A stretch of DNA of 64,000 nt from Monodelphis domestica. Its lineage: Eukaryota > Chordata > Mammalia > Didelphimorphia > Didelphidae. Each line of letters begins with the position of its first letter. The stretch's first letter is position 1. A program made the position numbers and the translations under genes. A model generated the notes under the pieces. That model was not told the origin of the DNA, ran no database searches, and saw only the letters and a list, made by a program, of their open reading frames with translations. The DNA lies in NCBI RefSeq assembly GCF_027887165.1, contig NC_077229.1, positions 366,961,001 through 367,025,000 on the forward strand. The letters are read 5' to 3'. This document shows positions 46,655 through 57,260 of the stretch, in pieces.

Positions 46655-47968
46655 TATAACCTCCCCTCTCCCCAAATATGGCACAGCTCCTAATGTCAGT
46701 ATGAAATTTGTTCATGTTCTATATATGTCTTGATGAATGCATACTTATTCCTCTTCAGGAAATCCTCTTCTCATGTTGCCTGAATATTTATCCTTCATTC
46801 TTCCTGTGTTGATTCCAATGTGCATGTGAATGTAATTCCCTATATGTGAAGATAATGTGATCAGTGATTAATCTTACATGACCCATTTTCCTGAAGTTCA
46901 TTCCCCATAATGTCTTTGATTCAAAGTTCTATCCATTTGTCAGTGTGTCTTCCATCATTTTGTGTTGATTGAAGTAGTCACCGGCCCGGATATTTTCATC
47001 TTTACAGGACACATACTTGTCAGTTGTCTCACCTTGAAAGACAATCTCAGGTATCCAGAACTACAGGATCATGAGTGTGTGTAAGATTAATGTGTGCGTG
47101 CATGTAAGAGTGAATATGTTGATGCATGTGAAACTTTATACAGTATGTTTGTGCCATCTTCATGTGTGCAAGTGAGATTTTTTTTTGTGTGTGTAATGAA
47201 TGTAGGTTTCTTTCCTAATGTGTGATTGTAAGGCAATTATTATATTCCTATGTGGTTGATTGTAGAGGTTAATGATATTTTAGTTTAGGCTTGAGATGGA
47301 GATTTGTTTATATGTTTACTAATTCTAAATCCACCCAAATAAACTCCTAGGTTCCACAAGGAATCTCTTCTCCTACACTAATCCTCCCTGATCTAACTAA
47401 GCCAAATTTATACTATCTGTGTTGGACATTATTCTGTTTTGGTTTCATGAAATAATTTTTGTTTGGGTAAGATGTTCTAAAAGCATCTTGGATGTTTATC
47501 ATCTACATTTATTGGGGTTTGTGGACTTGTCTCAGTTTTTTTTTTCCTTTTCAGCCAGGGCTTTTTATTATGGGTTCAGGGGTTTTCCTGATTTGATTAT
47601 TATTATTATTATTATTATTATTAGGATCATGTGTGTCAGATCTTATGCCTAGTACCAGTCTGGGTTCTTATAAGGTTTTGTGTTGTTTGCTTCCCTACAG
47701 AACTCAAACCAGTCCTGGTACCAAGTCTTCTCAATAGATGGTATCAGTTTGGCTATGGGATACTCATGGTTGAATACAGCAGATGTGATAATATCATTTC
47801 ATTGCCTATCTCATCTTCAGTTTGTTCTCTTTCATATTACTTCCAATTCAGTGTCACTGCCCCTAAGTCATATTTCTTATAAATTCTTCATAACTACTGA
47901 CTCCTGCAATATACGGTATTTCCTCTACTGATAAAGAGTTTCCTATGTTTTCAATTGTTTCATCAGAA
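46655..47968 (-). mobile_element. Provirus internal region, non-coding
   Basis: It follows the protease remnant and precedes the 3' LTR. On the minus strand I find no RT, RNase H, integrase or env pattern in its 1.3 kb. It carries an (ATT)n microsatellite at 47595-47623 and a purine-rich tract (minus strand 46673-46660, 'ggggagaggggagg') that fits a retroviral polypurine tract. Plus-strand frames at 47419-47931 are not convincing. Confidence 0.6.
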
Positions 47969-49054
47969 TCAGAAAAAAAATGTTTGTTCTGAATTCAGGT
48001 GTTCACTATGCCAATTTGTGTCCCACTCATCTAAATCTTTGAGAACTTTACCATAGAGCTTGATGTACTCATAGGGTTCTTGTTCTTCATCACTGATTTG
48101 GTCAACTATTATTGTACCATTTGGTACTCTATCATCTGGGTCTGAGTCTGACTCTTGGTCACTGATTTCTGTACTCTCCATGTCTTTCACTAACTTTTGT
48201 TCAGTGACATATTATCATTCTGTGTCATGTGTTGTTAAATCAGGTTTTGTGTCTTGGTCTGACCCTATTTCAGTGATTTCTATATTTCCCAATTCTTTTT
48301 CTAGCTGTTGCCCAGTAATATGGTCTAATTCTATGTTCTGTGGTGACAAATTCGATTTCTGTGGGTTTACTGCTTCCTGAGGATCTACTATTATGTTACT
48401 GGAGTGAACAGGTTCTAGTTTTTCTGCTCCCTCTTGTGAATCTGTTGACATAGAAACCATTCCCTCTATGGTGTTATCTTCTGAGAATGACTTAAATACA
48501 GATCTACTTGCCCCTGTATCACTGAGAGGTTTGTAAGCTTGTTCTCCCACTTTTGTCCCAAGATATTGTTCTGGAGTCTTTTGTAAATTAGCTATTATGG
48601 TGTTTGCATGCACAGGTTTCCTATTATCATCAGAACCTTTTTCTTGCCCCATGGTTTATAATGTATGTGTATAACTAGTAGATGTTTCAGGTTTTGCAGA
48701 TGTTATAGTGTAATCTGCCATCCCCTCTTTAGTTATTCCACCCTCATTCAATGCACTATTATTAACTAGCTCTGTATCACTTTGGACCACTGCTGTCTGT
48801 GAGCTATCAGCTTGCTCAGAGGAAAGGTTTGTGTTTGTGTTAATTTCAGTTTGAGAACTGCTTGGGAGATGTTTTACTATCAAAGACTCTTCTGTTCCCA
48901 CCTTAGATTGTTTTGCAGTCTCTGGTTCAGGCAATAGATAGTCATTGGAATTTTGGTTTTGATCTGTGCTACCCATCCCCAGAACTGGTGTCTTTGTTAT
49001 AGGACTTTGTGGGTAAAAGTCTTTTGCTTTTGAATTTGTTAGTTTTCCCCTCAT
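47969..49054 (-). pseudogene. Retroviral protease region remnant
   Basis: Three open blocks (49054-48656, 48652-48215, 48190-47969) share one reading frame and are separated only by stop codons at 48658-48656 and 48217-48215. The first block is rich in Ser, Thr, Gln and acidic residues and resembles no viral domain I know. The second contains KVGEQAYKPLSDTGASRSVF, with the DTGA active-site motif of retroviral aspartic proteases. The lower block is acidic (ESDSDPDD, SDEEQEPYEY). The flap and the conserved C-terminal GRD/N motif of proteases are not visible, so only the N-terminal half is recognisable. The frame is -1 relative to gag, but decay may explain that. Confidence 0.65.
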
Positions 49055-49215
49055 TTGTCTTTCTTTCCCCTCTTAGATGTAAAAATGTATCAGCCCCAAA
49101 GGCTCTTGCAACAATGTCTCATTTGGCTATATTGTCAGAATGGTGTGGATACTTAAAATTGCTGTTTTAAAGATTTTCTAGCCTTGTTTGATTTTCCATT
49201 TCCTAGACCCATTCT

Positions 49216-51075
49216 TCAAGCTAAGAAATTTTCCAAGGTTTTTTTCTGTTCCTTGCATTTCTCCATGCGGTTTTGTGCTCCCATGTATTGTGAACCATAA
49301 ATGTCATGTTTCATGTCTGCTGTTATCTGTGCAATTTTATTCTCCACCTCAATTCTAGACTTTTGTTTTGTACTTAAGTTGCTTCCCTTGGCATCTTGCC
49401 CAACTACCTGTTTCTCCATCACTCAAATTTTAAAATTTTCTTTTTCCTTTCTACCATCTCCCTTTTTGCCCTTTATGCTTATGCCCTCATGTTTCCTCCC
49501 TGGGGTAGCTCCCAAATTCATCTCGTTTTTGCTAGATAATGCTAGAGCCTGGCATTATGCGGAATAATGATTATTCCTTTCTTCTACTTCTGAATAATGG
49601 GGTTTTGCTCCAGAAGTTATTGCTGTTTCCATGGATTTCAGGTCTGGGGTCTCCTGTTCTCTCAGTCTGAACTGAGAACAACACTGCTTGTTATTAGAGT
49701 CCTGCCTCTCATAGTTTCTATTAGTATACTCTTTTCCTTGATAATATGCATTTTGACCTTTCCCATCTCTCTTATTTTGGCCCTGTTCATGGCAATGTTT
49801 CATCAGGCAGTTTCTTACTAAGTGTCCTTGACGAGAATATAAAAAGCAAGTTCTGGTGTCTCCTTGCACCCTCTGTTGGCTTTGGGGTGTCTGTCTATAC
49901 TGTGTTGTTTGTCTCTTAAATGTCTTAATTGTAGCCAGGTTCTTAACCTCCTGTAATTCTTTCTCCCTTAATATTTCAGAGATTTCTTGGAGTTTTTTCT
50001 TTAGATCACCTTTTCTCCTGTCCTGTTTTACTTTGTTATTATGGAGATAGGTATCAATATCCCTAATTTCATTAAGTGAGATGGTGTCAAACTTAGGGTA
50101 ACAGTTCCTGAAGAAATCCCTCAAGTGCTTATCACAGACCTTGAGAAATTATCTCCTCATGGGTGCCTCTGATTCTTTTGAATCAGGGTTAAAACCCAAT
50201 AGTCCCTCAGTTTTTTTTTTTTGTTTGTTTTTGATAAGGTGATCAATAAATGCTCTTGGGTGTTCATTTTTTCCTTCGGATGATCTATCAAATTTTCCCC
50301 ATGCATTACGTCTTTCTGACAATTGCTTCATTCCCTGTAATAGATACTCATGGCATTTTTTAAAAGATAAGTCATTGTCCTTGGATTAGAAAAATCCAGA
50401 TCCTCAAAACTTCTGGCCAGCTCCTGAGTGAGGAACTTTTTCTAGTTTTCTCAATGAAGTTTTTATATTCCTGGGGTATAAAAATTCAGATATAAGAATT
50501 TCTACATCCTCAAAATCTGGTTCATAGAGGCAAAATGCTCTTTTTAGTTCTTTATATGAGAGATGAGGCTCTGATAAAAATTTAGGCATTCGTTTACATA
50601 AAGAATCTAAGTCATGGGTGGTGAATAACTTATGTATGAACCTTTGCATGTAAAATGCCAAAGTTATCAGTGACCTTAGCTACATCATACAAAGGCATAA
50701 TCTTGTGAGTCTTTGATGTATTTGAAAGATTGTTAGCAGATACATTAATTGATGCCTTGTAGTTTTGTGCCTGTATGTTATTGGAAAGGTCATTTCCCCC
50801 TACTGCCCCAATGGTGTCCCAGTATTGGTATTAGTATTAGTAACTACAGCTTCCTTAGTCTGTCTCATTATGTCCCCAGTCTCCATCTCAGCTTCCTTCC
50901 CCATTCCTTGTTTTCTCTGCATATAATCCTGGCATATCTCAGTTATAATAGGGATCTGACCAAACAATACCTCTAATCTATTATCAATGACTAGAGCATG
51001 TACAGTTTTCTTTTGGAAGATCAGGTTGAATCCAGCTTTGATATTCTTTAAGATGTTAGTCACTGCCAAAAACAC
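49216..51075 (-). pseudogene. Endogenous retrovirus gag remnant
   Basis: Five open blocks on the minus strand (51075-50800, 50661-50404, 50331-50149, 50124-49555, 49422-49216) have starts in the same frame, broken by stop codons. At about 50650-50790 another frame reads better, so frameshifts occur too. The block at 50331 holds a capsid C-terminal pattern (GKNEHPRAFIDHL) like the major homology region of gammaretrovirus-like gag. The block at 50124 has a charged coiled segment followed by one zinc knuckle, CFLYSRQGHLVRNC, in which the second Cys is replaced by Tyr. Gag would package RNA and build the particle; this copy cannot be translated whole. Confidence 0.75.
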
Positions 51076-51696
51076 TGCATAAATTTAGGTTATGATTTGC
51101 CAGAGCTAATTCACATCTAGATAATTCATTTGTAACTGTGTCTATCCCATAGTCATATTAGTTAATGTCCCCAGAACATTATCTATCATCCCTGCCACTG
51201 TATTAAAAATGATTCAGTAGCCCCAATAAATTGCAATTATTCCTACCACAGCAGACCACAGTATGAATTGTAATATGTTTCCCATTAGACCTTTCCTAGG
51301 CTCTAACTGCCAGGAGTTTAACAGTTAGAAAATGGTTGTTGTTTCCACAAGCTTTGCTTCTAACAAGGATCTAAGATGGCTAGATCCTATAAGCTGACAA
51401 CCCTGATACAGCCTCCCTTTTACAATCGACTTTCTTCCACAGTTTTCCAGGTGACCAGAGTGGCAGTTGGTGACTAGCTTCTACTCCCCCCACTAGGAAT
51501 TAAGATATTTTTTGATCCTGTGTGGAAACCCCTAGGCAGAGTCATTGATAATGGCTGCTAGCCTTAGTAGTTACAACTGACAGTTGATGACAGTTGGTGA
51601 CAGCTGGTGACTAAAGCTTTTTTTTTAATGGAGTTCTTTTAAATCTGGGGTGTCATTTGTATATTTTGTCACCAAAGAACACAGAATTAGAGCATA
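51076..51696 (-). mobile_element. Provirus 5' leader; 5' LTR absent
   Basis: About 600 bp precede gag. Near the end, the minus strand reads 'ttTGGTGAC' (51674-51668), which matches the first bases of a primer-binding site of the tRNA-Trp type, but the following bases do not continue the match. Only about 20 bp then separate it from the right half of the SINE, leaving no room for a 5' LTR. A short tandem 'tgacagttggtgac' motif lies at 51570-51615. Confidence 0.5.
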
Positions 51697-51811
51697 TACT
51701 GTGTACTACTTGTGTAACCCTGGATAAGTCACTTAACCCTCACTGCCTAGCCCTTACCCCTTCTATACCTTGGAACCAAAGACACAATGTTGAATTTAGG
51801 AGGAAAGATGA
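51697..51811 (+). mobile_element. Right half of SINE split by provirus
   Basis: Sense 3' half: 'acttgtgtaaccctggataa', 'gtcacttaaccctcactgcc', 'tagcccttaccccttctata', 'ccttggaaccaaagacacaa'. It complements the half at 45637-45724. 'tactgtgt' at 51697-51704 matches 'tactgtat' at 45716-45723 (7 of 8), a candidate target-site duplication. Confidence 0.85.
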
Positions 51812-52004
51812 TTTTTTGAAAGAATAAAGCAATTTATTAAGTGACTTGGCCAGGATCACATACAGAGGAAGAATGCAATGGGCAACCATGAATCAAGATA
51901 ATCTATTGAAAACTATTACCCAGCTTCTGACAGAAAAAGACATTAGATGTAGAATGAGACAGATTTTTGGATATGGATACAGCAACTTCCAAAGATCATT
52001 TACC
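51812..52004 (+). mobile_element. L1 3' end fragment
   Basis: 'gggcaaccatgaatcaagat', 'tattacccagcttctgacag', 'agatgtagaatgagacagat' follow the older marsupial L1 3' end also seen at 39.8 kb. A SINE-like scrap ('attaagtgacttggccagga') precedes it. Confidence 0.6.
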
Positions 52005-52214
52005 ACAGGTGTCAGACACTAGGTCAGCTGTCTATATGCAATCTAGAACATACCCCAGGGTATATTAAGCCAGAATAAAATTTAATTAAGATGTAAAATT
52101 AAAATAAATTAGGAATACCATAAACTATAGATAACATCACATTTAAACCTAAGTCAATATGTGGGTCACAAGTATAAATTAATGACCCCATTTCTATTCA
52201 TTGGGTACCACTGA
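52005..52214. mobile_element. hAT-like MITE
   Basis: The start 'caggtgtcagacac' and the end 'gggtaccactg' recall the terminal inverted repeats of a widespread hAT element (CAGTGGTGTCAAAC...). Internal wording 'aagtcaatatgtgggtcaca' fits the same family. The 8-bp flanks 'catttacc' (51997-52004) and 'catttgtc' (52215-52222) match at 6 of 8, as expected for a decayed hAT target duplication. Confidence 0.5.
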
Positions 52215-53329
52215 CATTTGTCATATTGGAGTTTGGATTTTCATTAGTAGAAGGAGTACTTTCATTGATGAAAACTCAGATCATATGTCTGAAGTATAAA
52301 AATAAATTAACTAACAATGACAATCCAAATGCATCTCCACCTACCTACTGCCTTTTAATATGGCTCCACACATCTTGCTCATAGTTACAAATCTGTGGGA
52401 TGTGTATACAATACTTAAGAGATATAATTCAATGAAATGAAGAAAGTGTTTATTAATGAACTTCTCTGTGTTAAGTACTACAGTCAATAATGAGGATACT
52501 AAGAAAAAAGTACAAAAAACCCTCTTTTCAAAGAATTTAAAATTTAGAATAGGAACAAGGATTAGACATGATATTAGTCATATAAAAATCTCTCCTAGAA
52601 GGAGTCTTTTTTGCCAGTGTAGGACAGAACCTTCTCTTCACTTTAGAATGAAGTAGATAGCTCTTTATATTACCAAAACATTAAATGATTTGTCCAGGAT
52701 CCCAAAGCTGATATATATTCAAGCCAGCATTTGAAGACGTCTTCTTTGTTTTAAGGCAAATTTTTTATCCACTCTTCCATCATACCTCTCATTTATATTT
52801 TACTAGGGAAAAAGAATGAGTACATTGAAACATGCATACATACATAGATACATAAATTTATTTATACATATATACATACGTGCATATACACAGATACACA
52901 CAAACATAATTTAAATCATTTTGGTAGGGGATGGAGAGAGTTTGAAAACTTAGAGAGAACAGGAAAGAAAGATCTTAGGTGGTAACTGAGTTGTGTTTTG
53001 AAGTAACCTAATCATTTTAGGAGGCAAAGGAGTAGAGCAAGAACATTGTAGGTTTGTGCAAAGATACTAAAATGGGAAATAGTGTTTAGTGCCTGTCTCT
53101 GCTACTTAGATGACTTAAACAAATAAATTTAACCCTTTTTTTTTTTTTAGCATTAGTCTGTTCTTCTATAAGATAGAGGAGTTAAATCAGATAACTATTA
53201 AGTTTCTTCTACTTCCAAAACCTTTTATAATTATCCAACACAGTTGGGGATAGGATGGAGTCCTTTTCACAATGGTTGAAAATAAGGCCCAATTATTATA
53301 GTTTTTAAAGAATTATTTTTGAAATGGAA
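52215..53329. other. Unique sequence with MIR scraps
   Basis: 52665-52790 is antisense MIR ('gatttgtccaggatcccaaa'). 53085-53240 is sense MIR-like ('gtgcctgtctctgctactta', 'agttaaatcagataactatt'). Short TACATA runs lie at 52830-52905. No gene. Confidence 0.45.
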
Positions 53330-54060
53330 ATACGAGATCTGGCATGTATTTTGAAAGTACATTTCTATAAATAAATAGACTGACATCTTTGCAATATGCA
53401 CTTACTAAGTTGAATTACAGTAGTAATCTAAATGTGCCATCTAGGCAATCATGAAAGCACAAAATAGGCTTACCCTGGTAAAGCTTTATCAGAAAATAAT
53501 GAATTGCTCTTAGAGTTGCGTGTTAGTGTGCTAATAAAATTAACAAGAATTCCTGAGATAACAGAAGTTACAAATAAACTGAGGTGCCAGTTCTGAAATG
53601 TAATCACAAAAAGCTTGCATTATAAATGAGATTTATAATTGAAATAAAATTGCCTTATATTAACTTCGACTCTAAACAGTGCTAAATGGATGCCATCCAT
53701 TTCAACAAACACAAACACTCATAATAGATTTGCAGATTCCCATGAGCAATACCCAGACTAAAATAACCCTAAAGCTTTCAAAGCATATACATTTCTACTA
53801 TATATCTGAAGAGATAAGTTGAATAAACATGAAAAATCAGCTAGCAATACAAAGCCATAAATAAGCAATAAATAAGTGGCACAGATGGTGAGTACCTATA
53901 GGGAGTTCAGAGGAAAGATTATATAATGTGCCATGTACACAGCACGGAAAACAATATGCTTTTCGGACAGCTTCTTACCCAGGAATAATGAGACTACCAG
54001 CAGTGTCTTCTGGGACAGGATTATTTATGACTATAGATGACAAACATATAATGAGTATAG
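53330..54060. other. Repeat-free unique stretch
   Basis: About 730 bp in which I recognise no SINE, LINE, LTR or simple repeat, unusual for this window. It has no long open frame and is AT-rich with several homeodomain-like TAAT motifs. A conserved non-coding element is possible but only inferred from the absence of repeats. Confidence 0.35.
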
Positions 54061-54344
54061 TTTTATAGAACTAAGGCATAATGAAAGTAGTACCATACAA
54101 GCAGCCTATATTCTGCCTCATTCTTCTCTAATTTTGTTGAGAGAAGAGTTTCTGTGGCAGGATTGGCATAGAAGTTTATTTACCAAGAGTTAACTGGAGA
54201 TCACTAAGTGAGGAAGCAGGGGCATTGAATGAGAATTAATTTCATCCAATTAAGGAGAGGGCAGAGCTGGCAGATAACTATGAAATTAAGATGAAGGGAA
54301 TATTCTTTTAAGAATAAAGAAGGAATGAATAATGGAAGGAAGAA
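54061..54344. other. No recognisable feature
   Basis: Nothing callable on either strand. Confidence 0.35.
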
Positions 54345-54535
54345 AATAAGCATTTATTAAGCACCTATTTTATGTCAAGTTTTACGCCAAATGCTTGAAA
54401 GATATCATCTCATTTTATTCTCACAATAACCCTGGCAGCTGGATGTCATTATTATCCCTCTTTAAAGAGGAAGAAAATGAGGCAAACAGAGGACAATTGA
54501 TTTGCCATGCCATTTAACTGTTGAGGTAAATTGTG
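54345..54535 (-). mobile_element. MIR-type SINE
   Basis: Antisense MIR in good order: 'taagcatttattaagcacct', 'gatatcatctcattttattc', 'tcacaataaccctggcagct', 'gaggaagaaaatgaggcaaa'. A sense SINE scrap follows at 54535-54635 ('gtggtgcagtagaaagagtc'). Confidence 0.75.
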
Positions 54536-54635
54536 GTGCAGTAGAAAGAGTCAGATTTATAATCAGAGTATCTTGGTTTAGATTGTGGCTATCTTTTAAT
54601 CTTGTGTCACCTTGTATAAGTCACTTTAAAACTAT

Positions 54636-55865
54636 GACTTAAAAGAATTTAGATCAAAATAAGATATAGAGAACATCATGAGATGTAATATAGGTAACAT
54701 TGATAACATAAAATTAAAAAGGTTTTGCAAAAGAAAAACCAATATAACTAAGATGGGAAGGGAACTAACAGACTGGGACAAATCCTTTATAGCAAGTTTC
54801 TCTTGAACAAAGACTTCATTTCTCAATTATATAGATAACTGAGTCAAATCTATAAGAATACCAAACATTTTTCAATTGACAAATGGTCAATGGAGGTAAA
54901 AAGTGAACATAAAGAAATAAAAACAATCTTTAGTTATATGAAAAAATGCTCCAAATCACTCTCTGCGAATTAAAACAACTCTGAGATACCACCTTACATC
55001 CACCAGATTGGCTAACATTTCTAAAATGTAAAATGATAAATGTTGGATGGGATGTAGACACTAATACACTGCTGGTGGATTTGTGAATGGATTGAATCTT
55101 TCTTGAAGACAATCTGGAACCATGCCCAACATCAAATTATATATACCCTTGGACCCAGAAATACAACTACTAGGTCGATTTCTCAAACAAATTAAAAGTA
55201 GGTGATAAAAACCTGTACATACAAAAATATTTATCGTAATTCTCTTTATGGTTGTAAAGAACTAGAAACCAAAAAGATGTCTATCAATAGGGGAATGGCT
55301 GAACAAGTTGTGAGAAATATTTGTAATGGAATATTTTTGTGTAATCAGAAATGACAAATAAGATGATCACACACACACACACACACACACAAACCCTATA
55401 AAGACTTACATGAAGTGATGTAAAGTGAGTTGAGCAAATCCAGGAGGATGTTGTATATTGTAATAATAATGTATGATGATCAAATGTGAATGATTTAACT
55501 GTTATCAGAAAGGAAAGGATCCAAGAGACTCTTGATAATAAAAGGATATATATAGCCAAAGAAGAAACTGATGGAGTCCAATTGCAATTTGAAACATACC
55601 TTTTTTACTTTATTTCCTCCATCCATTTTCGTCTAGTGTAAGCAATATATGTCTTCTTTTATAACATACTGAACATGGAAATATATATTATTTGATAATA
55701 TATATAGAAGCTATATCATATTATTTGCTTTCTTGGGGGTGAGGAGTAGGTGAGGAAGAGGGATAACATGAATTGCAAAATATCAGAAAAGAAATATTAA
55801 ATAATTGTGTTAACATGTAATTTTGAAAAAATAAAATTAATAAAGCACTTTAAAAAAATTAAAAG
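54636..55865 (+). pseudogene. L1 ORF2 C-terminal end and 3' UTR
   Basis: L1 order: 'gataacataaaattaaaaag', 'ttcaattgacaaatggtcaa', 'gaaaaaatgctccaaatcac', 'caccagattggctaacattt', 'ggggaatggctgaacaagtt', 'gaagtgatgtaaagtgagtt', then 'aaaataaaattaataaagca' and an A-rich end at 55865. It corresponds to the 14.2-16.1 kb copy. An (AC)n microsatellite lies at 55368-55391. The minus-strand frame 55559-55284 is a shadow. Confidence 0.85.
55368..55391. repeat. (AC)n microsatellite in L1
   Basis: An uninterrupted dinucleotide run of about 24 bp that replaces L1 3' UTR sequence. Confidence 0.95.
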
Positions 55866-56424
55866 ATGATATGTTAATGTCACCAACTGTAGGATCAAGA
55901 TTGCTTAAGGAGAAAGATTCTTACAGGTTAAGAGAACTGCTCCTAAATAAGGATAGGTCAGGAGAAAAATGTCATGAGAAAGGAAGAGACAGAAACAGAG
56001 ACAGAGAGATAGAGATGGAAAGAAAAAAGGTTAGATACAACAGAAATATCAGTTGAAGAACAATTTGTATATGACAACCTCCAGAGAAGGAATTGATAAT
56101 TAGAAATAAGTAAGACATAGATTTATACATATGAGTGCATAAATCTCTAATGAGGGGAAAGAAGGGAGGGAATTAATTGGGTAAATAAGAAAAACAAGAT
56201 TTTAATTTTTTAGGTATTTGATGTGGAATAATTCCCAAAAGATAGTAAGGTGTAGTAATTCTGTATTTGACTAAATGGGATAGAGAAGGAGGTAATTTCA
56301 CTGACAAGATTGAGGGTCAATTTGTCATCAGGTTGATAATTAAAATCCCCAGAGATTATGGTGATAGAATGTAGAGGAAAAGCAACATCTCATTATTAAA
56401 TTCTTAAAATGTTAAGAGAATGTC
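55866..56424. other. Unassigned, possibly decayed medium repeat
   Basis: 'gagggtcaatttgtcatcag' and 'aaatccccagagattatggt' hint at an old repeat continuing after the SINE at 56.43 kb. A 'gagaca' purine run is at 55985-56020. No gene. Confidence 0.4.
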
Positions 56425-56620
56425 AATTAAGGTAGCACAGTGAATAGAGTTCTAGGCTGGGAGCTGGGGGGGAAGGGGCGGGGAAGGTAGATTCAAAATT
56501 GGCCTCAGAAACTTCCCAGCTATGTTACCCAGGGCAAGTCACTTAACTACAATTGCCTAAATCTTGTTGCTTTTCTGTTTTAGAATTGATACTGAGACAG
56601 ATGGTAAGGATTTTCACAAA
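56425..56620 (+). mobile_element. Marsupial tRNA-related SINE
   Basis: Sense: 'aaggtagcacagtgaataga', 'gttctaggctgggagctggg', 'ccagggcaagtcacttaact', 'gagacagatggtaaggattt'. It carries a G-rich insertion near 56460-56485. Confidence 0.8.
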
Positions 56621-57260
56621 AGGCAATGAGATGATTTTAAAGGTGCTCTGAAGAGTAGACAGTTTTAAAATGATAAAGCTAAGAGAATCCTTTGGAGAGT
56701 AACATATATTAACCAATGAATTGAGAAGGGATACCTACTGAGTTTCACAGTTTTCAGAAGGGTGGTAGAGGAAGGATTCAGAAGCAGGAATTGGGAGGGA
56801 GCAAGGGATATTTCCTTCCCTCCTCCTGAGCCAAAGGGAAAGGAAAGAGACAGTCACTTAAGGATAGGGATATAAAAGGCACATTATTTTCAAATGAAAG
56901 TCATGTTTTATATAAAGCAAAGAAGGCAAATCAATTGGCCAATCTACAAATATTTATTAGACGTCCTCCATATATTTGGTATAGTGCAGACTTCTGGAGA
57001 TACAAAGACAAAAATTAGAGAGTGCCCATTGTCAAAAAATTGGAAGATACATGAAAGTTTGTTGAGAATAGAACGTGGATTCTAAATGGTCCAGTGAAAT
57101 TAATCAAAATGAGGAGATCTAAGACAGAATGAGGCTGAGGAAGAATGAAGTTGATTATATTAGGAACACAGAGAGATGATTAAGCTTTGTACTGTGTCTA
57201 AGACAATAAAGGGTGAATAGTCAGGAATGGAGAACAAGTAAAATGAGAAATTGGTGGTGC
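56621..57260 (+). mobile_element. Fragments of the medium-length repeat
   Basis: 56940-57040 resembles the start of the repeat seen at 31.59 kb ('caaatatttattagacgtcc', 'tctggagatacaaagacaaa'). Flanking parts are decayed. Confidence 0.4.

Noticed and set aside
46276..46659. 127-codon plus-strand frame
   Set aside because: It is antisense to the 3' LTR of the minus-strand provirus.
49240..49260. A-rich 'aaaaaaac' run on the minus strand as a gag-pro frameshift site
   Set aside because: The run is not in the phase needed for a canonical slippery heptamer relative to the gag frame, and a stop lies upstream of the pro block.
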